A program made the position numbers and the translations under genes. DNA of 64,000 nucleotides from Spiroplasma endosymbiont of Dioctria linearis (GTDB taxonomy: Bacteria; Bacillota_I; Bacilli_A; Mycoplasmatales; Mycoplasmataceae): NCBI RefSeq assembly GCF_964030865.1, contig NZ_OZ034984.1, positions 558,001-622,000 of the forward strand, given 5' to 3'. The notes beneath the pieces are model-generated. The model saw only the letters and a list, made by a program, of their open reading frames with translations. It made no database searches and was not told the DNA's origin. Of this stretch, positions 19,080-30,521 are shown piece after piece; positions within the stretch are counted from its first letter, which is position 1; every line of letters begins with the position of its first letter.

Positions 19080-20204
19080 CTACTTATTAATAAAGTAATA
19101 TAAAAATTTATTGTCTTTTATATATTTAATTTTTCCAAAGTACATTTTAAAGCTGTTCTTTATATTTTCTGGATCTAATATATCTAAATATTTTTCATTT
19201 AAAGGTATATCTAAAATTATTTCTAGTTCATTATTCTCTAAATTCATAATCCTTAATTTATTTTTAATTCTTTCAAGTTGAGAGCAATAATGTAAATTTT
19301 TTTCTTGTAAATTTTCATTAGAGTTTATTTCACAAAAATTTATTTTTGGATTTACTTTGTGAAACTTTCTAAAGTCATATCTTTTAATTGGTTCAACAAT
19401 CTGTGCAAATTTATTACTTAAATAACTATACATAAAGCTTTTTGTTTTTTTCATCTCTCAAAATCAATTACCAAAAATGTCTTCAACGCTGGTAATGAAA
19501 TTTATTTGTTCTTCCAAAGTAACTCCATTTGGTTTCATTATTTCAAAATTAGGAATTGTAAAGTAATCTTCATTTATTAAAACTTCTTGAATTTTTTGAT
19601 CATTCATTAAGTTATGATTTTCTCAAAGATTTGAAAAATTCTTTTTATTAATTCAGTAATTTCTAACTGGAAAATTTAATTGTTTTTTGTAAGAAGAGCT
19701 AATTCCTTTTAATGACTCTATTAAAATATTAAAACTTCCTAAATTATACTCTCCAATTTTTACAATATTATTATCTTCAATAAAGGTTGTTCCTATTTTG
19801 CAAATCATTTTATCAATTGTTTTACAATTAATATCTTGTTCAAGTTCTTTTATATTTAACTTTATATTATCTGTTGGATACTTGCTTTTATTTAAATATT
19901 TCCTTTTATTTAATTCATATAATGAGGTAAATTTATTAGCTAGAGTTGTAGTGATATTCCCTTTCCCTATCTCTATTTCAAAATCATAAAAGTCTTTTTT
20001 AGGATTTTCATTATTACCATAAATATCATCTAAATATTTCTCAAACTCAAGAATTGTTTTTTCAGTAATTTTATTAATGATTTCTAATGGAATTCTATCA
20101 GAGTCTAATGAAGGATTTGCCCTAATTGGTGGTCCACAACTTATTACTAAATTAGTAAGAATAATTGATGAGACTAATGAAGAAAAAATTAAAGTCTTTC
20201 TCAT
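19080..20204 (-). CDS. Lipoprotein paralogue of 16611-17726
   Basis: A 374-residue lipoprotein with lipobox LVISC (Cys23). It is colinear with 16611-17726 across the whole length, with moderate identity and the same conserved W-rich EDIFGNWFW and C-terminal MYFGK/FYFGS segments. Cys positions (NCKT, HYCSQ, FCEI) are largely shared, suggesting conserved disulfides or metal sites. It begins two bases after the stop of the upstream short secreted gene, matching the arrangement of the first pair. Confidence 0.7.
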
Positions 20205-20206
20205 AG

Positions 20207-20647
20207 CTAATTTAGTTTAATGCCTTTAAAAGACATCTCACTTAATTTTTTAATCTTTTTTTTATAATTTCTTCAGTCACAAAAATTTGTATCTTTATTA
20301 ATCATATAATAATATTTTTTATTTATATAATTGAGAAAAGTTACTTTATTATCATTATTTAAAAAATTATTTTTAATAGAATCAATATTAACACTTGTAA
20401 GGCTTGATACTTTAATAGTTTTTTCAATTATAGATTGATTTTTATTTTGTAACTTATTTCAAATATAATACATAATTATTTTAACTACTTGGAAATTTAG
20501 TTTATTGCCAATTAACTTTAAGTAGACTAAATAAGATACAATACTATCATTGTTTTTATAATAAAATTGAACTCTATTCCATCTTAAAAATGGAATAGTT
20601 TCTATTGATAAACTAATACTAGACAAAATAGTTAATAGTTTATTCAT
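20207..20647 (-). CDS. Secreted protein, first gene of the pair (short form)
   Basis: A 146-residue protein whose N-terminus (MNKLLTILSSISLSIETIP) matches that of the 388-residue protein at 17729-18895, while the rest is much shorter and divergent, ending EMSFKGIKLN against SMSISDIKFS. It looks internally deleted or fast-evolving. The ribosome binding site GAGAAAGG is good. The spacing to the following lipoprotein gene is identical to that in the other pair. Confidence 0.55.
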
Positions 20648-20662
20648 TCTTTTTCCTTTCTC

Positions 20663-20679
20663 GTATAATTTTTATATAC
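20663..20679 (-). promoter_or_regulatory. Leader stem-loop before 20207-20647
   Basis: GTATA-7-base loop-TATAC on the minus strand, just upstream of GAGAAAGG. It corresponds in place to 18912-18927. Confidence 0.35.
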
Positions 20680-21040
20680 ATATATATATTAATTAGATTA
20701 AAGAGAAAAAATAAAAAAGTTGATAAAATATTAAGAAAAAATGAACTTTTTCTAAGATTTGTTTCATTTTTTAAAAAATATCAATTGATAACAAGTCTGC
20801 CTTAATTTAAAAAATCAGATTCTACCTTAAAAAGACCATTAGATATTAATTATATTTTTAAACTCTCCTAAAGAATTTGTATTTAAAGTAATTTACTTTA
20901 AGAGTTTACAAAATTTCTAAATCAATATAACTTTATTATTTCTAATCTCATTATATATATTGAAATTTTAACTTCATTTTTCAAAAAGTAAAAAATTTAT
21001 AATGTTAAGTTTCTAAAGCATCATATCTCAAAAAAGTAAA
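20680..21040. other. AT-rich intergenic region
   Basis: No gene-like frame is visible on either strand. It should contain the promoter of the 20207-20647 pair; no convincing -35/-10 set stands out. Confidence 0.4.
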
Positions 21041-21074
21041 AAAAATCTTATTCAATATTTTGAATAAGATTTTA
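21041..21074 (-). terminator. Terminator of the large GH18 lipoprotein gene
   Basis: Long stem AAAATCTTATTCAA/TTGAATAAGATTTT with a short loop, then T-rich sequence on the minus strand. Confidence 0.75.
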
Positions 21075-21096
21075 ATTGATTATATTAAACTACAAA

Positions 21097-23898
21097 CTAT
21101 TTATTTCCTCAAGTTTCTTTAAATCAAGTTTCAAACATTCAATTTGAAACAGCATCATAGTTAATAGCTCATGTCATTAATCCACGAATATGGATATTGT
21201 CATTTTCTAGTAAAACATATGATTTATATATTGATTCTCTTGTTGCTGCACCTCTACCTGCAGGTTCATTAGTAGCAGCTCCTAAAACGAATTTATTTGT
21301 TGGAATTTTTTCATAAAAATCGTTTTGGGCACTATATTTTGTTGTTAAGTATTTTGTTACTAAGTAGTAGAATTCTCCTCTATACTCAGTATCATCATTT
21401 GAAATATATGAAGTATTAACTCCTAAATAGTTTTTTTCTTCTTCATCAACAAATGGTCCAAATGCTCAACCATTATAGTATTGAGGATTTATAAAGTCAT
21501 ATAGACCATCAAGTCCTTTTAAGAAAGGAATATAACTTGCTTGATTACCACCTTCTGTATTGTATTTTAAATATGGTAACTCTGGTGCCATTGTTAACAT
21601 AAATTCTTTACCTTTTGAGTTTTGAATTTTTTTAGCTTCTTTTAAAGCTGAGATTGTAGTTTGTTGACTTTCTCTGTCTCCAAGTGCTCCACCTTCTCAA
21701 TCAATATCGATTCCATCAAATCCATATTCATCCATATATTTAATAAATGTAGCAGTTAATTGATCAGTTTGATCTTGTCTAAATCTCATTTCTCCACCAG
21801 TAGCTCCACCCATTGATAAAATTACTTTTTTACCAGCGTTTTGTAAAGATTTAATTCCTCTTTGAATTCCCTCTTTACTTGTTGGACTAAATGCTTCAAA
21901 AGTAGGCATTGCATATGGTTCTCATGTATATAAGAATGAAATATCAATTACATTATATGCAGAGTTTAATAATTCATTACTATTTAATAAATCAACTGGA
22001 GTACTATGTTGGCCTTCTCCACCTCATTCATATCAGTAACCTACTAAAAGTGCATCATTTGAAGGTTTTGGTTTCTCACCATTTTCTTCTAAACTAAAAT
22101 TGATTACAACTTGTGATTCTTCATTATAAAATTCAGATTTTGCCTTTGTTTTAATTGTAGCTCCAGTTGTAGAAATGTTTTTAACTTCAACTTCATCTTT
22201 TTTAACATTTTTATTTTTAGCATAAACTGCATCCAAGATTGTTGAGGTATTTGCGTTCTTAATTACTCCTAAATTTATTTGTGTTAAATCAACAGATAAA
22301 TCTTTTTTATTTGAAGGTTTTTCTTTTTCAAGAACTTTAAAGTTAACTTCAATAGAACCTTTATAGATTTTGCTTCCACTAATAGAATTAATAGTTGCAC
22401 TTGTTTCTGTTATGTTTTTAACTTCTAAATGTCCTAAATCTAAGTTTGTATTTTTTTGTGCTAAAGCACTTAAAATACTTACTTCTGTATTTTGATTAAG
22501 ATCACCTAATTGAGTATTTTTAATAATATCATTTAATTCATCAGGTTGAGATATTGAAACTACTGTGTAAAAATTAATATCAACAGTTCCTTTATAACTA
22601 TATGAATTTTCTTTTGCTTTAACTGTTGCTGAATAATTTGTAAATTCTTCAGTTATTCCTTTATTGCCAGTTTCTTTTATATTAGAAATTTCAACTTGAT
22701 TTAAATCTAATCCTTTATTGGCACTGTCAATTAACTCTTTAATTTTTAATTCACTTAGATTTTCACCTTCAGCTAAATGAATTGCTGTGCTTTTGCTTTT
22801 TTCAAAGTTTGTTTTTGTAATAACTTGACTTAATTCTTTCTTTTCAACAGGTTTAGCATTTTCTGAAACACTGTATGAAAGTCATACTTCATCTTTATAT
22901 TTAGATTTACCTTCTTCATTCGGGATTAAAATTGAGTTATACTCATTAGTATTTTTTAAAGTTAATTTTGAAGTATCTAAATTTGGATTGTTTATTTTAA
23001 CAGCTTCCATAATTGTAACTTCATTTATATCTGAAATATTACCCAATCAAGTTGTTTTAACTTCATTATAAAGTGAAGATACTGATTCAGAACCTTCTGA
23101 ATTTCCTTTTAAAGTAAAACTAATATAACATTCATCTTGGTATACTGTTGAACCAGATTTAGCAACAACTTGTGCTCCTCATTCAGTTACTGATGTAACT
23201 TCTAGTTCATTAATATCAATTTCACTATTTTTTGCTTTAACTTGATTTAATATATTTTTTTCAGTTTCTTGTTCATTAGAACCAGCTTGTATTTCTCCCA
23301 ATCAGCTGTTTTTAACTGCTGAATAAAGTGCTACTGCTGATGAATCTCCACCATTAATTACATTATAAGAAACTGTTGATTGTCCTTTATAAAGAGTTGA
23401 ATTACTCTTTGCTTCAATAGTTGCTCCTCATGGATTAATAGCTTTAACTTCTAATTCATTTGTGTTGATTAATGGATTAACTCCTTTTAACTCTTTTAAG
23501 ATTTCTGCAGAATCATTGCTAGTGATTGTCCCTAATCATGTATTGCTAATAGATTCTCATAAATATTGAGAATCTGCTTTTCTATTTCCAAAATCAAATT
23601 TAACACGAGCCTCCCCATCGTAATCGGTTGCTCTATTTTTTGCAACAAAAGTAGCATTTCCATTAAATAAATCAACATCTTTTAATGCCAATTTATCTGT
23701 ATCTACTTTTGGATTATTTTGTTTAAGTGCACTCTTTAGAATACTTTCACTTACATTGCTTATTTTTCCTAAATCTTTGTTTTTAATGATTTTATCAATG
23801 TCCTTTGTATTATCTACTTTTAAATTACAACTAACAACAGCTGATGATGTTGAAGCAGTAAATGCAATTGTAGATAAAATTGATAATAGTTTTTTCAT
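21097..23898 (-). CDS. Large GH18 chitinase-like lipoprotein with seven repeat modules
   Basis: A 933-residue lipoprotein: signal peptide with lipobox VVSC (Cys24), then seven tandem modules of about 80-90 residues over residues 25-620. Each module has a pattern such as WLGxI...NPxLxTxxLxV...GAxIxAKSxSxxYxG and ends in a beta-strand. A C-terminal glycoside hydrolase family 18 domain covers about 620-933. The catalytic DxxDxDxE is intact (FDGIDIDWE, Glu735), as are the SMGG strand and the FINPQYYNGW region. It is expected to hydrolyse chitin or related GlcNAc polymers at the cell surface. Three smaller paralogues with one module each lie at 30514-34680. A near-consensus promoter precedes it. 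Confidence 0.85.
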
Positions 23899-23921
23899 TT
23901 TTATAGTCTCCCATGTTTTGT

Positions 23922-23949
23922 ATTATATACAATTAAAAGACATTGTCAA
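23922..23949 (-). promoter_or_regulatory. Sigma-A type promoter of the large GH18 gene
   Basis: TTGACA (23944-23949), 16-base spacer, TATAAT (23922-23927) on the minus strand, with GGGAG before the ATG at 23898. This is the best promoter match in the window and implies strong constitutive expression. Confidence 0.75.
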
Positions 23950-24222
23950 AAATGAGAAACTTAGAATAAGATAAAAAAATACTTTAAAAGTTTACTTTTT
24001 AGTTAATTTGAACTAAAAAGCACATTTATATTTAAATATTTTTATAAAAAGAGGAATAAAGCATTAATAATACAACTCATAATATGAAATAGTAACTAAT
24101 AAGATAAGTAATTACCTTAATATGTAAAAATATTTTTAAATATTAATTTTAAAAAGTAATTTGTAAAACTATTCAATTTCTTATGTTATATAGATAGATC
24201 TGCTTTAGCTGAGAAATTAGTA
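23950..24222. other. AT-rich intergenic region
   Basis: Between the promoter of the large GH18 gene and the terminator of the small membrane peptide gene I see no gene, repeat or RNA. Confidence 0.4.
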
Positions 24223-24257
24223 TAAAAAAAGTTATTATCTTAAAAAATAATAACTTT
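24223..24257 (-). terminator. Terminator after the 59-residue membrane peptide gene
   Basis: Stem AAAGTTATTAT/ATAATAACTTT followed by seven T on the minus strand. Confidence 0.7.
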
Positions 24258-24283
24258 CAAAATTCAATTAATATATTTCTATA

Positions 24284-24463
24284 TTAATTTGCATATCCAC
24301 CTTTTGGTCATACTAAGTATAATACTCCAGGTATAATTGCTAAAATTAATAATAAAATTAATGTAATCAATTTATGTTGTGGATGTAATAATCAGTAAAT
24401 TATTCCAGGTATAATTGCCAATATTAATAATATTATTAATAATAATAGACTTTTATCTTTCAT
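24284..24463 (-). CDS. 59-residue membrane peptide with internal duplication
   Basis: The gene has a strong GAGGAG site and its own terminator. The peptide is two copies of one unit: LLLLIILLILAIIPGIIYW and LITLILLLILAIIPGVLYL, joined by LLHPQHK and ending VWPKGGYAN. Each unit is one transmembrane helix containing LAIIPG, giving a hairpin-like two-span protein. The DNA repeats too (ATTATACCTGGA in both). No known family is recognised. Its length, hydrophobicity and independent transcription argue for a real gene. Confidence 0.75.
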
Positions 24464-24592
24464 ATGTTTTTCTCCTCAAATTAATTATAAATAATTTTAC
24501 CTTGAAATTCCATAAAATATTGATTATTTTATAAATAAATTTATCTACTTCTTTATTAAAGATAACGTTGAATCAATTAATAAGCTTAACAA

Positions 24593-25093
24593 CTAGTCAA
24601 CTCCTATTGTTCCTACTCTAGCTCATTCTTGAATTTTCTTCATAAATTTTTTTGTATCCTTTGTTAAATTATCATATCCTTGACTTTTATCCATAAATTG
24701 TTCGAAGTCATTAATACTTTCGCTTTTATAAGTTTTTCCTGAGTTCTTTGATACTAATTGGTCACATTCAAATTGAAGCATTTTATAAGATTTATAAGCT
24801 TTAATAAAACTTTCGTATACTACACTTCTTTGTCTAGATTCACTTTTTAATAGTATTTGATTATTTTCACTTTCACTGCAATTTAAACATTCTGCAAGTT
24901 CCTGTTTAATTATTTCATCCACTTTTGTTTTTTCTTCAGTATAATAATCCAAAGCATTTATAATATCTTCTTCTGATTGAGGTTGATCTGGTAATTCAAA
25001 TTTAATTACCTTTTCTTTTTGACATGAAATAACCATATTAGATGTAGAAACAAATAAACTAGTTGCTGAAAATAGTGTTAATAATTTTTTCAT
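24593..25093 (-). CDS. Small lipoprotein, hypothetical
   Basis: A 166-residue lipoprotein: signal peptide with lipobox VISC (Cys24), then a charged, mostly helical body rich in Glu and Lys, with a CLNC motif (about residue 69) and a further Cys at about 109. One UGA tryptophan near the end is read through; the gene stops at TAG 24593. No family is recognised. It lies between the duplicated membrane peptide and the metalloprotease and appears to be its own transcription unit. Confidence 0.65.
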
Positions 25094-25226
25094 TTATTAT
25101 TTTTCCCCTTTAAAACTTTATATTGTATTGATATTCTCTGAAATTGGATTTATCAATTTTAACCACTTATATGTTATATACTTAAAATTAAACAAAATCA
25201 AGATATTTGCTCTAAAACAACAAGAT

Positions 25227-25255
25227 TAAAAAAAATCTACTACGTAGATTTTTTT
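25227..25255 (-). terminator. Terminator of the metalloprotease gene
   Basis: Stem AAAATCTAC/GTAGATTTT with a three-base loop and a T-run on the minus strand, just after the stop codon. Confidence 0.75.
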
Positions 25256-25261
25256 AAACAA

Positions 25262-26833
25262 TTAAGATTTAATAACACCTTTTTTAGCTGATTTTTTTCT
25301 TATGACAATATAAGTTATTGTTAAAATGACTGCAGTTCCACTAGCTGCCAAAATTATTACCCAGATATTTCAATTATTGCTCTTAGCAACATACTCTCCA
25401 AAAGTATCACCTGTATAAAGTGATTTATAGTCTAACATTTTTGAATGATTTTGACCTCTATAATAATTTAATTTACTTCCAAATCCATCCAAAGCATGAC
25501 CAATTTCGTGAACAACTACACTAAATTTATATGGACTACTTCAAAAACCTTGCTTATACTGACTGTTAAATTCTTTAAAAGTTAAACTAGGTCCTGTAAT
25601 TACAATATAAGAATATGCAGTGCTTGCAAAATTACTTTGACTATCTACATAATAATTTGTACTTGTATAACCCATTGTTCCATCGTTCATATCTGTTCCA
25701 TCATCATTTTTTAAAGGAAAATCAGGACTTAATATAAGTGCTACTAATATATTATTTACCCATATATCATTTTGTATAATGTTATATAGCGAATTATAAG
25801 TTTTTAAAGTAATATCTCTTAACTTTTGAGTATTATTAGTTGATCATTTTTCACTATCTGATCCCAAACTATTTGGAGTACTTTTTAAATATACCTCTTC
25901 AAGATTATTGTAGACATGTGATAATCAAACTCCACTATAATTATTTTTATCTTTTGTTGCTTCAGCTAATGTTTTATCTAAATTATCAAATGAGTCATAG
26001 TGGTTTTCATTAAAGTTATTAAATGCATCAATTGATTCTTGACTTGCTGGAGTATACGAATCTTGCATTCATGAAGAAGCAACTGTTAATAAGCTATTTT
26101 TTTGAATTTGATTAAGATAAATATTATTTCCTGTTTGTACTCTAAGTTGTGAAATTATATAATTTAAAGTTTGCTGATTATTTGCTCAAATAATTGAATT
26201 ATTTGAATATTGCAAGTTTAGAGCATTACTTGGCATTGTCTGCAACGTTGTATCATAATATACTTTATTTTCTAAATTTTTAACTAGTTCAATAAATTTT
26301 TGTGATATTGTCAATGAGTTCTCATAAGACCCATTAAATGTCCCTCCTGTTTTAATAATTTCAGGAAGAATATTAATATAAAAGTTATTTGTTACTTCTC
26401 AACTTTTATTTTTTAAGTCATCTTCTGTATTTAATCACTTACTAAAGCTTTCTGCAAAAAACTCTGCATCACTTGAAGAACCATAAATACTTGGCATAAC
26501 AGTAGATGCCAACATATTTTGAATAAATAATGACTCATAAATTTCACTTTGAGCTCCATTTATACTTAAAGTAGTTTGAACTTTTTGAATATCACTGTTT
26601 GAAATATAAATACTATTTGCATAGTAATATTTTAAAAGACGTCCATAATACATATAATTGCTTTTTGGAGTTATTAAAGATTTATATGAAATTTCTTCAT
26701 CTTGATTTACATATTTAATAGTTTTTACAAAATTATTGTGCTCAATATTAGTTTTTACAGATTCAGACGTTGAAACTGTAAAAGAAAAAAATAATGATCA
26801 TAATAATGTTCAAAACATTATAATTCTTTTCAT
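25262..26833 (-). CDS. Membrane-anchored HExxH metalloprotease, anthrax lethal factor-like
   Basis: A 523-residue protein with an N-terminal signal sequence (MKRIIMFWTLLWSLFFSFTV), an extracellular body, a transmembrane helix at about 487-509 and a basic tail. The zinc motif VVHEIGHALDGFG (His442, Glu443, His446) matches the M34 / Pro-Pro endopeptidase style, with a likely third ligand Glu480 in TFGEYVAK 34 residues later. A second hallmark, AEFFAESFSKW (residues 123-133), is typical of the C-terminal helix of lethal factor-type domains but lies far upstream of HEIGH. This suggests two such domains, the first without HExxH. It is expected to cleave host or own surface proteins outside the cell. 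GAGGTAGTG is the ribosome binding site. Confidence 0.7.
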
Positions 26834-26985
26834 TTTCTCACTACCTCTTTATATTTTCATATATATTTTTTAGAACTTATTTCAAGATATAAATCAAGAT
26901 TATTATATAGCAAAATAAATAAATAAAATTATATTTTGGAACTTTTATGGTGCTAAAAGTAATTATTTTAAATATTCATTTTTTA

Positions 26986-27696
26986 CTACTGTTTTATATT
27001 TCAATTATTTTCCTCCTTTATTTGTATAGCAAATACTGATAATATTGAGATATTTGTTAAAGTATTAAAAATCTTTCAATAATTCTGAGAGTTTTCTTCA
27101 AAAATATTATGAATGCTTTCACTGTTTAGTGAATTATATTCAAGCATATTTAAAATTATTTCAGAAGAGCTTTCAATTGTTTCAAAACTATTTGATTTTT
27201 TTATAAGTTCTAAACCTTCTATAATTTTTTTATTAAAATTAAAATTTTCCTTAATTAAACTATTGCAATAATTAACTATTATATTTTGAATTTCATTAAG
27301 ACATTCAAATAGGTTCATTACCTCTTTATTATTTTTTACATTATTATAACTTTGAACTATTCACTTATCTAATAAATCTGCTATTTGCTTTATTGACTCT
27401 ATATTCGGTCAATATTTATGACGATCAAAGACTTGTAATCTATTTAAAGAAATTAGTTCATTTCAAAAATCATAATAATAAAAGTTAATCATATCTTTGA
27501 CTTCTTTAAATTGATCAAGATATTCAATATTTTTAAAATAATTAAATATCTTTTCAAATTCTTTAGTTAGCAAGTTATCTCTTTTAAGCTGGATTTTTTG
27601 ATCTTCAAATAATATCGATATTATTTGCAAGGCTGGATTATAAAATTTAAATATTTTCTTAGAATTTTCATGATTAAAATCATATTTACCTAACAT
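26986..27696 (-). CDS. Hypothetical cytoplasmic protein
   Basis: A 236-residue protein without signal peptide or membrane spans, predicted mostly helical (Asn, Ile, Lys, Glu-rich). No known motif is seen. It is divergently transcribed from 27767-28462 across a 70-bp gap that includes TATAAT-like boxes, so the two may share control. The stop used is TAG at 26986, after reading four UGA codons as tryptophan. Confidence 0.55.
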
Positions 27697-27766
27697 AAAT
27701 TATTCTCTTTTCTCTTTATACAATTAATATATAATAAAATTAATGAATTATAGAAGGTTTAATAAA

Positions 27767-28462
27767 ATGATAAATAACTTTAAAGCATATAAATTAACAT
27801 TAAAAGATAAAGAACATTTAAAAAATGTAAGTCCTTATTGAGAGAAGGACATTAAAAAAAGCATTAAAAAGCTTATGAAATGAATATTGAGATTTAATAA
27901 AAATCCAAATGACTTCAATATTGAATATACGAATAACTACGAATTGTATGATGTTTTATTTCAGCAAATTGATAATTATTCAAATTTTTACAATCAGAAG
28001 TTTAAATTAATTAATAATAACTCTAAGCTATTATCTAAATTTCATAAATTAATTGTAGATTATGTTTTTATTTTAGGTTGAGTAAAATCAATTGAATTAA
28101 TATGCACTTTCTTTGAAGATATTGCAAAAAAAGATATTGCAAAAAAATCACAGTATGCAATTGAATTGATAAATAATTGCCTAATTTCATATTTTGAAAT
28201 TTATAAAAAAGAAGTTTTAAAAATAATGAAAAAAGATGAATATTTAGAATTAATTTTTGAAAGAATTTTTTCAAATAAAAGCACTATTACTAGAGTAGAC
28301 ATTGCTGCAAGAGATGTTATGAGTTATTCAAAAATGTTAAAGAAAAAAAATAAACTAAGTGAAGAAAAACTTATTAAATTAAATATACTTTCTATTGAAT
28401 TAATTGTCTTTTCAAATTCAATAACCTATTTTTATACAAGATTTTTAAGTAATGTTTATTAA
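27767..28462 (+). CDS. Hypothetical helical protein, weakly Fic C-terminal-like
   Basis: A 231-residue protein, the only intact plus-strand gene outside the mobile elements. The start is ATG 27767, with AGAAGG upstream and a TATAAT box at 27732. It is largely helical. The segment from about residue 150 (AIELINNCLISYFEIYKKEVLK, split here as AIELINNCL and EIYKKEVLK, then LIFERIFSNKSTITRVDIAA) recalls the C-terminal winged-helix part of Fic proteins, but the catalytic HxFx(D/E)GNGR motif is absent. The resemblance is weak and the function unknown. It ends at a shared bidirectional terminator with pepF. Confidence 0.45.
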
Positions 28463-28490
28463 AAAATAAACCAATAATTGGTTTATTTTT
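28463..28490. terminator. Bidirectional terminator between convergent genes
   Basis: Stem AAATAAACCAAT/ATTGGTTTATTT with A-run on one side and T-run on the other. It serves both 27767-28462 and pepF, whose stop codon lies within it. Confidence 0.75.
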
Positions 28491-30282
28491 TATTTAGCAA
28501 CTGTTCAAAATACTCTACTAATTTTTCAACTTCCAATATTAAATCCTTATATGATTCTTCTTTTTTACAATCAAAATTATATTTTTTAAATAATTGAGTA
28601 GCTTTTAAACTTCCCCCATCTTTTAAGAAATTTATTATTTGAGAAGCATCTTTGGTTCTTTTAAATTCTGAATATAGTTTAAAGGAAACCGCAATTGATA
28701 CAGCATATTTATAGATATAAAAAGGTTGTTCAAAAATATGAGATATAGCTATTCAACTATATTTATATACTTGATCATCATATCTATCAAAAATAGATTT
28801 TCCTAAAACTTTCTTATTTGCTTTTTTTAGTATTTCTGATATTTTATCTAAAGTAAGAACCTCACCTTTTTCGCTTGAGTTATAGCACTGATATTCAAAC
28901 TCGGCATCCGCAATAGCAGAAAAGAAATTAGAAAAAATAAATTCAATTCTATTTTGAATTAAAATCAATTTCCTACTTTCATTCTTTTCATTTTGAAATA
29001 AATAATCAAATAGCAAATGTTCATTAAATGTCGATGCTACCTCAGCAATCATATTTGAAAATCCATTTAAAGGTTTTGGTTGATTTTGTTTAGCAAATAA
29101 ATTATGAACAGCATGACCTAGTTCATGTGTTAAGGTTGAAATTGATTCTATATCTTCTGTAAAATTTAAAGAAATTAAAGAGTCATAAGTATTGCTTCCA
29201 ACTGTAAAAGCACCAGTTGATTTATTTTCATCCTCATAATAATCAATTTTATTATCTGATAAGCAATATTCTAAGTTAGCAATATATTTTTCTCCAATTG
29301 GTTTTAATGAATTTTTTATTATTTTTTGAGCTTCTTCAACACTATAATTTTTTCTTTCCAACTTAAATAGTTCCAAACTTGAATCCGTTCCATAAAATTT
29401 TTCTAAATTTAAGTATTTTTTAATTATTTCATAATATCTATAATAAACACTAGAGTTTTTAGAAGTAAATTTTATTAAGTTTAAAAAATTTGTAATGGAA
29501 AAATCAGCTCTATCAAAAAAGTTTTCTTTAAAACTTTTCATTCCAACAAGTTTTATTGATTCAATTTCTTCTTTTACAATAGATTCATATATTTTTGCAT
29601 AAGTATGTTGTTTAAATTTTAACCCCTCTTTAAATTTTAAACTTGCTTTAATTCTTAATTGTTGATCTTTAATAGGATCTGAATAAGTTAAAATATCTGA
29701 GATAAACTTTTGATTAATAATATATTCTTCATTTTTATACACTAACTTTTTTTCTTCATTATCTTTAAATCTCATTGAGTCATACATTTCATAAATAATT
29801 GAACTAGAGTTTGAAACCTTTGACAACAACTCTCTTTGGTTTTGAGGCATAAGATATTTTATATTTTTAAAGAATTCTTTGTAACTTTCTGAATAATGAA
29901 TAAGTTCAGAATCTTCTGATAGTCACTTTAAAATTTTTTCTTTTCCAATATTTTTAATTTCCTCATTAACTCATGAGAATTTGCCATCAAATTGTTGCAT
30001 TTTATTATTGAAAATTGAGTCTAATTTTAATAACCTAGGGTTATTTTGTTCGATATATAAATGCTTTAAAAAATGATTAATTTTAGAGACACTCTTATCC
30101 ACTGCGATTGAATCCTTTAAAAAATTTATAAAATCACTCTTATTTTTCAATTTATTTTTATACATTAATAACTCATTATTTTTTTCAACATACAAGTCTA
30201 AGTCTAATAAAAACTCTTTATCACTTTCATAAAGAGAAAGTAAATTTCATTTATATTTATCTTCTGCATCAATTCTCTTCAT
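28483..30282 (-). CDS. pepF: Oligoendopeptidase F
   Basis: A 599-residue M3-family zinc endopeptidase that cleaves short peptides in the cytoplasm, supplying amino acids. The active-site motif LTHELGHAVHN is at about residues 384-394, with the downstream Glu in FSNMIAEVASTFNEHLL as third ligand. The C-terminal QPFYIYKYAVS pattern is characteristic of PepF. Length is usual for the family. No signal peptide is present. Three UGA codons are read as tryptophan. It appears monocistronic. Confidence 0.92.
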
Positions 30283-30493
30283 AATTTACCCAAAAAATTT
30301 ATTTAAAAATTTTCTTTTCTATTATTTCAATTAGTTATTACTAATAAGAAATTCTATATCTTTAAATTAGTATTATTTAAAGATATAGATATTTCAAAAT
30401 TTTATAAAGAATTATTTTTTATAAATAATTAATTTTCTTAACTAAATTGATTTTACATTAATTTTAATAACTTGTCATTTATAACTATATATA

Positions 30494-30521
30494 AAAAATA
30501 ACATTAGACAATGTTATTTTT
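30494..30521 (-). terminator. Terminator of GH18 paralogue 30514-31812
   Basis: Stem AATAACATT/AATGTTATT with loop AGAC, overlapping the stop codon, followed by a T-run on the minus strand. Confidence 0.7.

Noticed and set aside
20821-20900. Possible small RNA in the gap before the large GH18 gene
   Set aside because: No stable fold or promoter-terminator pair apart from the GH18 terminator.
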